NCBI GenBank assembly: GCA_020854255.1
Contig: JADZFV010000173.1
Coordinates: 1 to 41,851, forward strand
Length of the DNA: 41,851 nt
Direction of reading: 5' to 3'
Source: Candidatus Melainabacteria bacterium
Lineage (GTDB): Bacteria > Cyanobacteriota > Vampirovibrionia > Obscuribacterales > Obscuribacteraceae
The position numbers were made by a program, and so were the translations under genes. Shown one piece after another: positions 8,217 through 16,569 of the stretch. The stretch's first letter is position 1; the number at the start of each line of letters is the position of its first letter. A model generated the notes under the pieces. It did no database searches and was not told the origin of the DNA. It saw only the letters and a program-made list of their open reading frames with translations.

Positions 8217-9707
8217 ATGCAACCATTTGCTTCAAGAAAAACACAAACACTTGCATCGAGCACTCTAAAAATTGTCAGGCAAACAATGCAGGAGGGCGCC
8301 CGAACAATCGCCAATGATGTTCACTCGAAACTCAATTCCACAAACCACAGAGAAATCATCCAGGTAAAATCCGGACAGCATGTGCAAGCACTGCTCAGCC
8401 AGTACAAAGATTACTCATTCAGTATTGCCGGCGGACGGCACTCGATGGGCGGGCAGCAATTTCTTACAAACGGCATTTTGTTGGATACGAGCCAATTTAA
8501 CAGAATTGTCGATTTCGACCAGGATTCAGGACTTCTTACGGTACAGTCCGGAATGCTCTGGGGAGATTTAGTAGACGCATTGGGCAAGCTCAATCAACAA
8601 TACAAATGCCACTGGTCGATCATTCAGAAACCTACCGGCGCAGATGATATCAGTATTGGCGGATCGCTGGCAGCGAATATTCACGGCAGGGTACTGGGAA
8701 GAAAACCCTTCATCGCCGACATCGAACGCTTCACTGCGATCATGGCCGACGGCACCAGATCGATAATTTCTCGAGAATCGAATGCGGAGCTGTTTACACT
8801 GACCGTGGGTGGATACGGCTTGTTTTGCTTTGTCGAGGAGATCACCATTCGCCTAACAAAAAGTACGCCTCTCGTGCGAAAAGTAGAATTGTCCGTCAGC
8901 GAGAATCTCATCGAAAGATTTTCTCAATTGCAGAAGGAAGGCGCCACGTACGGCGATTTTCAGTTCTGCATTGACAGCGGCGCCGACACTTTTCTAACCA
9001 TTGGAATTTTGTCTGTATATTTTCCGATCACAGTCAACCAAGACCAGGCGCACACTATATGTAATACCAGTAATCTAAAACTCAGCGAAGAAAGTTGGCG
9101 TGAATTGCTGCGCCTGGCTCACATCGACAAACAGAAAGCATTCACTACTTACAGCGATCACTATAAGCGCACAAACGGACAGATTTACGCTTCCGACACT
9201 TTTCAGTTGAGCCAATACGTTCCTGATTATCATGACTGGCTGGAAGACACCTGCCAGTCAAGCAATGCAAAAGGGTCCGAGATGATAACCGAGCTCTATA
9301 TTCCAAAACACAAACTGCATGAGTTTTTAGAAACTTCAAAAGCAGCGCTGAAAAGCCAATCGGCCGACGTCATTTACGGCACAGTGCGCCTGATTGAAAA
9401 AGACGAAGAGAGTTTTCTTGCCTGGGCCAGAGAAGAATACGCCTGTGTGATTTTCAATTTGCATGTCGATCACAATCAAGTTTCCCTCCTGCGCTCCAAA
9501 CATTCATTCCGAACACTTATCGATATCGCCCTGTCCATGGGCGGATCATATTACCTGACCTATCATCACTACGCTTCCAGAAAGCAGCTCATTCAAGCAT
9601 ATCCACAGTTCAAGAGCTTCGTAGACAAGAAGATTCATTACGATCCACAAGGAAGGTTCAGAAGCAATTGGTTCAAGCGCCTTTGCCTCTCGCTTGAGGC
9701 CGCATGA
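8217..9707 (+). CDS. FAD-linked oxidase (PCMH/VAO-type flavoprotein)
   Basis: A 496-residue flavoprotein of the FAD_binding_4 family. The FAD domain begins near residue 45, with FSIAGGRHSMGGQQF at about 68-82. The histidine in RHS sits where many VAO-family members attach FAD covalently. KPTGADDISIGGSLAANIHGR near 137-158 is the second flavin-binding stretch. The C-terminus has the usual oxidase ending, with YLTYHHYASRKQL, a YPQFKSFVDKK segment and a final DPQGRFRSNW. The overall pattern resembles aldonolactone oxidases and DprE1-type dehydrogenases, but the substrate cannot be read from the sequence. No signal peptide is seen. It stands alone on the plus strand between zwf (divergent) and a two-component pair. 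Confidence 0.8.
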   Translation: MQPFASRKTQTLASSTLKIVRQTMQEGARTIANDVHSKLNSTNHREIIQVKSGQHVQALLSQYKDYSFSIAGGRHSMGGQQFLTNGILLDTSQFNRIVDFDQDSGLLTVQSGMLWGDLVDALGKLNQQYKCHWSIIQKPTGADDISIGGSLAANIHGRVLGRKPFIADIERFTAIMADGTRSIISRESNAELFTLTVGGYGLFCFVEEITIRLTKSTPLVRKVELSVSENLIERFSQLQKEGATYGDFQFCIDSGADTFLTIGILSVYFPITVNQDQAHTICNTSNLKLSEESWRELLRLAHIDKQKAFTTYSDHYKRTNGQIYASDTFQLSQYVPDYHDWLEDTCQSSNAKGSEMITELYIPKHKLHEFLETSKAALKSQSADVIYGTVRLIEKDEESFLAWAREEYACVIFNLHVDHNQVSLLRSKHSFRTLIDIALSMGGSYYLTYHHYASRKQLIQAYPQFKSFVDKKIHYDPQGRFRSNWFKRLCLSLEAA

Positions 9708-9799
9708 GAGCCGATCTTCATGCGACCTGATCGAGTTGCCTGCGCTCTCAGGGCGCTTTAAACAAGCAGCCTGGTATTGACACTTTCAGTGCAACCTTT

Positions 9800-9826
9800 C
9801 GTAAGTCTCGCGGCGCAAGACTTACG
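9800..9826. promoter_or_regulatory. Inverted repeat in the response-regulator leader
   Basis: CGTAAGTCT (9800-9808) and AGACTTACG (9818-9826) are perfect 9-base arms separated by 9 bases. A second dyad, AATTGG (9837-9842) and CCAATT (9851-9856), follows at once. Both lie roughly 70-130 bases upstream of the predicted start point of the regulator/kinase operon. They could be binding sites for the operon's own regulator or another factor. There is no T-run, so a terminator for the preceding gene is less likely. Confidence 0.45.
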
Positions 9827-9894
9827 GACGCGCGTTAATTGGGAATACTGCCAATTTAAAGTCCAGGAATCGCTTTCGTCAAACTTTCTCTCCC

Positions 9895-9923
9895 CTTACA
9901 GAGTGACGGTCTTTTGCTATCAT
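9895..9923 (+). promoter_or_regulatory. Predicted promoter of the two-component operon
   Basis: CTTACA (9895-9900) and TATCAT (9918-9923) are spaced by 17 bases. The -10 box is preceded by TGC, giving an extended -10. Transcription would begin near 9930, about 40 bases before the ATG at 9969. Confidence 0.45.
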
Positions 9924-9968
9924 CAGACAGTGCTCTATCCAATTAGGTTTCGAGGTGAGGAGTTTGCC

Positions 9969-10637
9969 ATGAGACTACTTCTGGTCGAAGACGATTCCTT
10001 TTTATCCGAGGGCGTTGCACTTGCTTTGCGGCACAGCGGTTATGTAGTTGATCAGGTTCAATCAGGAACGGATGCAGATCAAGTTTTAACCGTGACGCCC
10101 TATGACCTGGTCATCCTCGACCTGGGTCTGCCGCAATTGGATGGAATTGAGGTTCTAAAACGCCTGCGGTCACGGGGTCAAGCCACGCCTGTGCTGATTC
10201 TTACCGCTCGAGACACCGTCCAAGACCGGGTCACCGGACTGGACAGTGGAGCAAATGACTATATCAGCAAGCCTTTTGAGCTTTTGGAGCTGGAGGCCCG
10301 CATCAGAGCCCTTCTCAGGAAGGAGCAATGGGGCAATATGACCAAAATCGTTGTCGGGGGGCTGGAGTTCGACACAGTCGAGCGACGCGCCACGATAAAC
10401 GGCGACAACCTGGACCTTTCCGCCCGCGAGCTGGCGGTGCTCGAGCAACTATTGAAGAGCGTCGGCAAAGTCGTCAACAAAGTACAATTAATTCGTAACC
10501 TCTCATCCTGGGATGCCGAGTTGTCGCACAACGCCCTGGAAATTATTATGCATCGCTTGCGCAAAAAGCTCGAAAAGACAGGCATCAATGTGCGTACAGT
10601 GCGCGGACTGGGATATATGCTCGAGAAACATGCATGA
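9969..10637 (+). CDS. OmpR-family response regulator
   Basis: A 222-residue DNA-binding response regulator. The receiver domain shows the acidic pair D8-D9, phosphoacceptor D51 in VILDLGLPQLDG, T79 and K101 in DYISKPF. The winged-helix output domain spans about 125-222 and ends with HRLRKKLEKTG and the RTVRGLGYML signature. The frame is open upstream to 9777, but ATG 9969 starts exactly at the canonical MRLLLVEDD and is preceded at 6 bases by a strong purine-rich site (GAGGTGAGGAG), so the longer form is rejected. Its stop overlaps the start of the sensor kinase (ATGA). The TctD/QseB-like subgroup is likely given the kinase's sensor type. Confidence 0.93.
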   Translation: MRLLLVEDDSFLSEGVALALRHSGYVVDQVQSGTDADQVLTVTPYDLVILDLGLPQLDGIEVLKRLRSRGQATPVLILTARDTVQDRVTGLDSGANDYISKPFELLELEARIRALLRKEQWGNMTKIVVGGLEFDTVERRATINGDNLDLSARELAVLEQLLKSVGKVVNKVQLIRNLSSWDAELSHNALEIIMHRLRKKLEKTGINVRTVRGLGYMLEKHA

Positions 10638-12061
10638 CCTCGTCCATCCGGAAGCAGCTTCTGGTGTGGCTTTTGATTCCACTGTCCACAATAGCTGTTT
10701 CCAGTACGTTCATTGCTTATAACGCCGCGATTCTTTTGGCGCGAGAGATTTATGACAAAGGACTGCTCAACTCAGCAGACTCGGTAATTGCTCGAGTGCG
10801 CCACAAACGCGGAAAAGTTCTTGTAGACTTGCCGCCCGCTGCTCAGTCTATTTTAAAACACAACTATCGCGACACGTTCTTTTACCAGATTTACACGATG
10901 GACGGCAAACGCATCGCCGGTGATGGCACGCTGCCCTTCGATCGCGGTGCGGTGGACTTCAGCCAGCCCCACTATTCAACACGGATGTTGAACGGCAAAG
11001 AAGTGCGCGTTTTGACTATGCTCTTTCCTGTCGCCAGTCATTTTGCCGATGAAAGTCCCGACGAGGATGACGACAATGATCAAAAGCCGGAAACGCTCAT
11101 TCTCGAGGTCGCCGAAACCCGCAACGCGCGCCGGGAAATCGTCACTCACATTGTCGTATCGGTGCTTTTGCCGCAGTTGATCTTGATCGTATGTGGTGGC
11201 GTTGCCGTTTGGTTCGGCATCAAGCAAGGTTTGTTTCCGCTGCAGCAATTGAGCAAGGTTCTCTCTTCCCGCTCTCCCACGGACCTCAGCCCCGTCACTG
11301 AAAGCAGCGCCCCCATTGAGGTTCGGCCTCTGGTTGAAGCAATCAATGGGCTGCTTAGAATGCTTAATGATGAAATTGAAAAAGAAAGACGATTTGTGGC
11401 CAATGCCGCGCATCAATTGCGCACACCACTGGCAGGTCTTAAAACATACGCCGATCTGGCTCTAAAAATGAATGAAGACCCTTCAGTGCATTCAGTTTTG
11501 GAGCAACTGCACACGGGCATCAATAGAATGTCCAACCTGATTGTTCGTCTCCTGACCCTGGCACGCGCAGAGCCGGGGGTGGCTGCGCAAGCAGCCAAGC
11601 AATCAACAGACCTCAGTGCCATCGTCTCCAGCGTAACTGAAGACCTGGTGCCGCTTTCCATTGAGAAGAAAGTAGATCTCGGCTTCGAATCACCGGCAGA
11701 ATCGATCATTATCGACGGAGATCCGGTCGGACTGAGAGAGCTGGTTACAAATATCATTGAAAACGCGGTCATCTACACTCAGGAGGGCGGTAGAGTAACA
11801 GTCAGGCTCTCCAAAATGCGCTCCCCGACTCTCTCGGTCGAAGACAACGGTCCTGGCATCCCCGAGAGAGAAAGAGATCTTGTCTTCGAGCGTTTTTATC
11901 GAATTCTCAGAGACGGCGCCTCAGGAAGCGGTCTGGGATTGTCCATCGTCAAAGAAATCGCCAATTCGCACGGCGCTAAAGTAGAAGTGAGTGATGGTGT
12001 GGGCGGCATCGGCACGTGCTTCACAGTCATCTTTCCGGAGACGGCAAACGGCAGAAGATAG
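10634..12061 (+). CDS. Sensor histidine kinase
   Basis: A 475-residue membrane kinase, partner of the preceding regulator (4-base overlap). A first membrane segment is at about residues 10-33 and a second near 171-192. The periplasmic part between them resembles the 2CSK_N sensor domain of TctE/QseC-type kinases and includes a very acidic stretch (SPDEDDDND near 141-149), which could bind cations. A HAMP-like region follows, then the HisKA box FVANAAHQLRTPLAG with phosphoacceptor H260. The ATPase domain shows the N box NIIENAVIYT, G1 DNGPGIPERE and G2 GSGLGLSIVKEI. The ligand is unknown. A substrate such as organic acids or metal ions is inference from related families. Confidence 0.92.
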   Translation: MTSSIRKQLLVWLLIPLSTIAVSSTFIAYNAAILLAREIYDKGLLNSADSVIARVRHKRGKVLVDLPPAAQSILKHNYRDTFFYQIYTMDGKRIAGDGTLPFDRGAVDFSQPHYSTRMLNGKEVRVLTMLFPVASHFADESPDEDDDNDQKPETLILEVAETRNARREIVTHIVVSVLLPQLILIVCGGVAVWFGIKQGLFPLQQLSKVLSSRSPTDLSPVTESSAPIEVRPLVEAINGLLRMLNDEIEKERRFVANAAHQLRTPLAGLKTYADLALKMNEDPSVHSVLEQLHTGINRMSNLIVRLLTLARAEPGVAAQAAKQSTDLSAIVSSVTEDLVPLSIEKKVDLGFESPAESIIIDGDPVGLRELVTNIIENAVIYTQEGGRVTVRLSKMRSPTLSVEDNGPGIPERERDLVFERFYRILRDGASGSGLGLSIVKEIANSHGAKVEVSDGVGGIGTCFTVIFPETANGRR

Positions 12062-12162
12062 ATTCTTTTTCCAGCGGATGAATGGTTGTCAGGCGCGCCC
12101 GTGGTTTCGTGCATAGAATAGGACGCAACCAAGCATTTGCCAAGGACAAACTATCGTCTACT

Positions 12163-12687
12163 TCAGTCCGGCATGGCGTCGTCGAATTGCACGTTGACGA
12201 TCCGCAGCCCGCGCCCATCAAGAAAGTCCATGATGTCTCTGACTTGCTCTCCCATCGGCCATAAAGGCACTTCCATCTGCGCATATGGCGTATGCAAAAT
12301 CATCGATGACGAGTCGCGATATGGATAATATTCGACGTACTTGACGTCATCGAGAAGCACCATTTGCGTTGAAGTGCGCTTCTTGAGCCGATCGTGCACA
12401 TAAAGAACGGCATCTGCATCGGTGAGCTCAAAAACAAAGCTTCGATAAGCATCTTGCACCATCGAATAGGTCATGAAGCTGAGAAAGAGCGAAAAACCGA
12501 ATGTGGAAGCCAAAAGTGTCAGACCCCAATAGATATTGTTCAATAGAGCCAATATGCCGGTGCATAGCCAGAGAAGGGCAAAAACCCAGCCCACGACCAC
12601 TCCGACTATAAGCGGAGCCAGAGCCGTCCTTGTCGAGTACGGCTTGGATACAAGTTTTATCGCTATTTGAGGCTTGGCGGTGACCAT
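12163..12687 (-). CDS. Two-helix membrane protein of unknown function
   Basis: A 174-residue protein I do not recognise. Two hydrophobic segments at roughly residues 22-50 and 53-78 form a hairpin in the inner membrane. The C-terminal 95 residues are soluble and probably beta-rich, beginning FVFELTDADAVLYVHDRLKK; a PH-like fold is possible but unproven. A 32-base palindrome lies just upstream of the start and may regulate this gene or end the preceding one. It is last of a same-strand set after the CPBP protease and converges with the sensor kinase gene. Its final codons include a partial resemblance to the dispersed repeat, which I treat as chance. Confidence 0.6.
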   Translation of the reverse strand: MVTAKPQIAIKLVSKPYSTRTALAPLIVGVVVGWVFALLWLCTGILALLNNIYWGLTLLASTFGFSLFLSFMTYSMVQDAYRSFVFELTDADAVLYVHDRLKKRTSTQMVLLDDVKYVEYYPYRDSSSMILHTPYAQMEVPLWPMGEQVRDIMDFLDGRGLRIVNVQFDDAMPD

Positions 12688-12704
12688 GGTCGCGCTCGAT
12701 TTTC

Positions 12705-12736
12705 TGGAAGTTAAACCGTTAACGGTCTAACTTCCA
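12705..12736. promoter_or_regulatory. 32-base near-perfect palindrome
   Basis: The arms TGGAAGTTA and TAACTTCCA flank ACCGTTAACGGT, so all 16 base pairs match except A12714/C12727. There is no unpaired loop, which fits a protein-binding operator better than a terminator, and no T-run follows on either strand. It lies 18 bases upstream of the two-helix membrane protein gene and 45 bases beyond the stop of the CPBP protease gene. Confidence 0.6.
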
Positions 12737-12781
12737 TATGCCCATAAATGCCTGTGAAATAGTCGGCAAAACCCAACTGGC

Positions 12782-14311
12782 TCAAGGCGAGAAGAGCAGC
12801 AATACCATGGTAAAAGTGCCGCTATTCCATAAACCGTGCGCGATCATGCACGGCAAAATGCTGCGCGTGCGCTCAAGGGTAAAGGCAAAGAGCATGCCCA
12901 GGGTCATGAGAGGAAGAAAGCCACCGGCATCGAGGTGAATTCCTGCAAAAAGCCCGGCGGACAGCAGCATCGAAGGCAGGATGCCCCAGTAGCGACGCAA
13001 CGCTGTATAGAGAAAACCTCGAAAGAGGATCTCTTCACAAATAGGCGCCAGAATGCCAAGCGTTGCATAAAATATCAAGGTAGCGGCGATATTGTTGGTG
13101 CGCGCCGCATGCATCACAATTGAAATAATAGGATTGTTTGAACCCGTGGAGCCAAGGTATTTTGCGGCAATCAGATAGGCGACGACCACGCAGGGTATAG
13201 CAGCAAGCCAGGTAAGGACTCCGTAGACAATCAGCCGAAAAGGACCATTTCGATCGACTTTGAAACGCAGACGAATGCCATCAAGAAATTTGATGGCACG
13301 CGGCTTCAGGGCCAGAAAATAAACCCAGAGTACGCCCGGACCATTGGTGATCAAATACAGCAAAAACGTGGCCGTGCCAGCCACAATTGCCCCTTGCTGG
13401 AGTAAATGAACATCTTTCAGGGCCGTCTGCACGATCACGCCTACTGCCTGCTGAGTAGCCAGCCAACCAATGAAGACCGCATAGATTGTAAGAAGGCCGT
13501 ACTTTTGCGGAGAAGCCACTTGCTCACGATGCTCCGGAGCAGTGACGCGGCGAGGCAGAATGAACAGTGTCGCCAGAATCACAATGAGACCGCCCAGGAA
13601 GGCAAATATGACAAAACCCGCTAGCATTAAGGATCGTGCCACAAAACGCATGTTGGACTGATCAAAATCTTCTGTAACCTGCTTGAGAGCTTCGTTCTGT
13701 TTGGTGACTCGATACAGCCTCATCAATGAAACCGACTTGTACCATCCACTACACTCGGTTTCGATCTTCTTTGCCAGCGCCTTGAGTTTTTCTGAGTCCA
13801 GCGCTTTTGCATTGTCATAGAGATCGTCAAGCATTTGACTGAGCTCTTTGGACTTCTCCGTGTTCAGCTTTGCCAAACGCTCTCTGTAGGTTTTTGTGGG
13901 ATGACCGATCTCATGAGCGATTATAATTACACGCATGAGAGCCTTGGGCTCCGCCGGAGAGGCAAAAGCGGGCTTCTTGAGCAGCTCTTCTGCCTGCACA
14001 AGCATGGATTCGCGCTGCTTGTTGACCACGTCGATGGGCTGACCGGAAGTCAGCATGCTGGCGTTGCGTTGAAAAGTATTGATTGCCGACTCGAACTTCA
14101 GCAGTAGATCAGCATTATTGCTACTTGAGAGCCCGCCTTTCGCGCTCTTTGCCGGACTGTGAGACGATCCCCAGAGTCCCTGGAATACAAATGCCGTAGC
14201 GTAAATGAGCAAGGCCCCTGTACAGGCTCGCTTGAACTTTTTTTTAGTAAAAAGGCTGCCGCCGATAAGCAATACGAATCCGTACAGCCAGAGAAAATTC
14301 GGATCCGCCAA
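12782..14311 (-). CDS. CPBP intramembrane metalloprotease
   Basis: A 509-residue polytopic membrane protein of the CPBP (CAAX protease/bacteriocin-processing, Abi) family. The family's three motifs are present in the C-terminal half: EEILFRGFLY near 425-434 (Glu-Glu-x3-Arg), GIHLD near 457 and MIAHGLWNSGTF near 490. The N-terminal half has a first membrane helix, a long soluble helical region (about 60-220) and further helices from about 225. This extension is longer than in small CPBP proteins. The start appears to be TTG 14311, preceded at 6 bases by GGGAGG. The ATG five bases upstream is in another frame. The substrate is unknown. Confidence 0.85.
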   Translation of the reverse strand: MADPNFLWLYGFVLLIGGSLFTKKKFKRACTGALLIYATAFVFQGLWGSSHSPAKSAKGGLSSSNNADLLLKFESAINTFQRNASMLTSGQPIDVVNKQRESMLVQAEELLKKPAFASPAEPKALMRVIIIAHEIGHPTKTYRERLAKLNTEKSKELSQMLDDLYDNAKALDSEKLKALAKKIETECSGWYKSVSLMRLYRVTKQNEALKQVTEDFDQSNMRFVARSLMLAGFVIFAFLGGLIVILATLFILPRRVTAPEHREQVASPQKYGLLTIYAVFIGWLATQQAVGVIVQTALKDVHLLQQGAIVAGTATFLLYLITNGPGVLWVYFLALKPRAIKFLDGIRLRFKVDRNGPFRLIVYGVLTWLAAIPCVVVAYLIAAKYLGSTGSNNPIISIVMHAARTNNIAATLIFYATLGILAPICEEILFRGFLYTALRRYWGILPSMLLSAGLFAGIHLDAGGFLPLMTLGMLFAFTLERTRSILPCMIAHGLWNSGTFTMVLLLFSP

Positions 14312-14376
14312 GGCATCCCTCCCTGTCAGCTAATTTTATTACCTTTCAGGCAAAAGAGGAGGTTGGGTTGTGAAGT

Positions 14377-14706
14377 CTATTCGCCCATGGAGCCGCCGCC
14401 GCCGTCGCCGCCAAAGAAGGTCTGACCGTATTCGCCCAATTCACCGAATCCGCTGAATTCGCCGAAATCGCCAGCCCCTTCGAAGCCACCGAATTCCAGC
14501 CCGGTGTCGTGCAGGAAGTCGTTGGTGTCTTTGTCATTGAACATGTAGGGGTCCGACTGAGGAATCTGGTCGGCATAATAACCCCACGGAAAGCCTTTTT
14601 GCAGCTTGCGTTTGAGCAACCAGCGAGGCATCCGAGCAAAGCCCAGCCCCATAGCCACGGTGACTATGAACAAGACTTCAAAGACCAGTATGTTGCCCCA
14701 CTGCAT
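14377..14706 (-). CDS. Small membrane protein with Gly/Phe-rich tail
   Basis: A 109-residue protein I do not recognise. One hydrophobic helix lies at about residues 5-24, followed by a basic patch (RMPRWLLKRKLQ) that predicts a cytoplasmic positive side. The C-terminal 40 residues are low-complexity, rich in Gly, Phe, Glu and Asp, and end with a run of Gly-Gly-Asp-Gly type. The tail lacks order-promoting residues and is probably flexible or exposed. It lies 65 bases upstream of the CPBP protease gene on the same strand, so it could be a substrate or partner of that protease; this is conjecture from position. No strong ribosome-binding site precedes ATG 14706. Confidence 0.5.
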   Translation of the reverse strand: MQWGNILVFEVLFIVTVAMGLGFARMPRWLLKRKLQKGFPWGYYADQIPQSDPYMFNDKDTNDFLHDTGLEFGGFEGAGDFGEFSGFGELGEYGQTFFGGDGGGGSMGE

Positions 14707-14920
14707 TGTTTATGCCGTTTTTGGACCTTTTCTGTGCGACCTTTTCAAATTCGAAGGACAGAAAGCCCGTATGGGCCTTTTGCGCCGAGCTTAAGATCGA
14801 CACCTAGAATTCTGAAGCGGACCGCCGCGGAAGTCAACAGACTCAGTGGGGAAAATACTATGCGATTTAACGTCGAGAAAATAGAGTAAAAATAAGGGGT
14901 CAGACTGGACCTGGCCTTAA

Positions 14921-15127
14921 TTACTCAGTTTCGGTAAGTAAAGCAATCTTTTGGGACCCGACGGAGCTTATCGACATGCGCGGCCCTTGAGTGCGCTTGA
15001 ACCCGTCAATGTAGCGCCTGAGAGCCTCCCTGATTAAATCGGAGCGAGTGCGGTGCTCGACTTGAGCAACGCTGTCAATCTGCTCCAGCAATCCGGGAGG
15101 AAGCGCCACAAGTACTTTCTTTGGCAT
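14921..15127 (-). CDS. Ribbon-helix-helix (CopG-like) DNA-binding protein
   Basis: A 68-residue protein with the RHH_1 pattern: a beta strand KVLVALPP at residues 4-11, helix 1 LLEQIDSVAQVE, the turn RTRSDL, and helix 2 IREALRRYIDGF. Such proteins bind DNA as dimers, as antitoxins or as repressors. The C-terminal 20 residues (after GPRMSI) are of unknown role. A good ribosome-binding site (AAGGA, 6 bases before ATG 15127) supports the start. No toxin-sized partner such as RelE, ParE or PIN is adjacent on either side, so it looks like an orphan regulator rather than half of a toxin-antitoxin pair. Confidence 0.75.
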   Translation of the reverse strand: MPKKVLVALPPGLLEQIDSVAQVEHRTRSDLIREALRRYIDGFKRTQGPRMSISSVGSQKIALLTETE

Positions 15128-15510
15128 GCCAGATCCTTCTTAAATATCTGAGTGGGGTAGAAAAAGTTACGAAACCACGAACGCAAAATAGACGTACGCA
15201 AGGACCACCGTCTATGCTAGTTTGCGAGGTGGGTTCCATCGATAAATGTACGCTACTCACTCTCGTTTTGGAATGCCTCAAACGTCACATTTTCAATAGA
15301 GCTGTAGGAATTTAGTTAAAAGCTTTCTTGGAATGGCGAAAACCGGGTCACATCAAGAACTGCATATCATGCGGGTTTGCAGCGGGCCTCAGAAAATTCA
15401 TCTCTTCAGGCAAAGCCGGTCCGGAGAAAAGGAAAAAACACGCCAGCACACCCACTGTAAGATATCCAGTATTCATGCGGGTTCTTTGCGGCAACCATGA
15501 TGCAGACAAA
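15128..15510. other. Intergenic region upstream of selD
   Basis: 383 bases between the divergent RHH gene and selD. The selD frame stays open back to a TTG at 15328, but the sequence there does not resemble SelD. A weak promoter-like pair (TTGGAA at 15268, TTCAAT at 15292) is present. I looked for a selenocysteine tRNA and for a structured riboswitch-like element and could not identify either. Confidence 0.4.
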
Positions 15511-16569
15511 ATGACTACAAGCAATCACGAATCTTCAAGAAAATTGACAGCCAACGTAAAAGCCGCTGGTTGTGCGGCAAAGATTAGTTCTCTCGCGCTG
15601 AAGCAACTTCTAAGCTCGCTTCCCAGACAAAATTGCCCGCAACTGCTCACCAGTCTGGATAATTTCGAAGACGCCGCTGTTTACAAAATTACAGAAGATA
15701 TTGCAATTATTGAAACAGTCGACTTTTTCCCGCCTGTAGTAGACGATCCCTTTCTCTTTGGGCGCATAGCGGCTGTCAATGCGCTATCCGACGTATACGC
15801 AATGGGAGGAAATCCGGTAATCGCGCTCAACATACTGTGTTTTCCAACCTGCGATTATCCTCTTGAAGTAGTAGAAGAAATTTTGAAAGGCGGGCACGCG
15901 GCTTGCGCTGAAGCTGCAGTTACAATCGCTGGTGGTCACTCGATTCAAGGTCCTGAGCCGGTTTACGGGCTGGCCGTTACTGGCTTTATCAATCCAAGAT
16001 CAATACTCACCAATGGTGGTGCGCAGGAAGGCGACGTTCTTCTCACCACAAAACCTCTTGGCACTGGCGTTATGCTCCTCGGTTTGAAAGGTGACAGCCT
16101 CTTAGAAGCCGAAAGTAAGCAGCTTTTAGCTTCACTCACACTTTTGAACAAGGGCGCCCTTGAGATTGCAAAGAAATACCAGCCCAGTGCTGCCACAGAC
16201 ATTACCGGTTTTGGCTTAATCGGGCATACCACCGAAATGGCCTTAGCAAGTGGCTTGTCTGCGTACTTATATATGGATAAGATGCCGTTTTTTGCCGGCG
16301 CCGTCAGACTGGCAGGCCAGGGTTTCGTTCCCGCCGGTGCTTACGGCAACAGAAATACATTTGGACCATCTGTAATCAATCTAAAGCATATAGATATCGC
16401 TGTCCAGGATTTATTGTTTGACCCGCAAACCTCGGGCGGGCTCATGTTCGCACTCAAAGAAGAGCCGGCTATGCGACTTTTGAAAGAACTTATCGATAGC
16501 GGATTGACGGCAAGCATTGTGGGTGGATTTCAACTCGGAGAACCGGGAGCAATTGAGGTAAGAAAATGA
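15511..16569 (+). CDS. selD: Selenide, water dikinase (selenophosphate synthetase)
   Basis: SelD makes selenophosphate from selenide and ATP, the selenium donor for selenocysteine, selenouridine or selenium cofactors. From ATG 15511 (352 residues) the N-terminus KLTANVKAAGCAAKISS aligns with the E. coli active-site stretch. The essential Cys is C21 and the essential Lys is K24. The second, non-essential Cys of E. coli is Ala here, and there is no in-frame TGA that would encode Sec. AIRS-type motifs follow: VDFFPPVVDDPFLFGRIAA, ALSDVYAMGG, AGGHSIQGPEPVYG and ATDITGFGLIGHTTEMA. ATG 15475 is an alternative start; neither has a clear ribosome-binding site. The stop overlaps the yedF start (ATGA). 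Confidence 0.92.
   Translation: MTTSNHESSRKLTANVKAAGCAAKISSLALKQLLSSLPRQNCPQLLTSLDNFEDAAVYKITEDIAIIETVDFFPPVVDDPFLFGRIAAVNALSDVYAMGGNPVIALNILCFPTCDYPLEVVEEILKGGHAACAEAAVTIAGGHSIQGPEPVYGLAVTGFINPRSILTNGGAQEGDVLLTTKPLGTGVMLLGLKGDSLLEAESKQLLASLTLLNKGALEIAKKYQPSAATDITGFGLIGHTTEMALASGLSAYLYMDKMPFFAGAVRLAGQGFVPAGAYGNRNTFGPSVINLKHIDIAVQDLLFDPQTSGGLMFALKEEPAMRLLKELIDSGLTASIVGGFQLGEPGAIEVRK

Noticed and set aside
9701-9724. CGCATGA...TCATGCG dyad at the end of the FAD oxidase gene
   Set aside because: It includes the stop codon, has a 10-base loop and no T-run; too weak to call a terminator.
12171-12184. Partial match to the dispersed palindrome
   Set aside because: Only one arm and the loop match, and it is inside a coding sequence; likely chance.
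14762-14783. GCCC-GTAT-GGGC hairpin as terminator of the RHH gene
   Set aside because: The stem has only 4 firm pairs, lies about 140 bases from the RHH stop, and has a very short T-run.
15571-15630. Possible selenocysteine codon in selD
   Set aside because: The active-site position is a TGT cysteine codon and no in-frame TGA is present.
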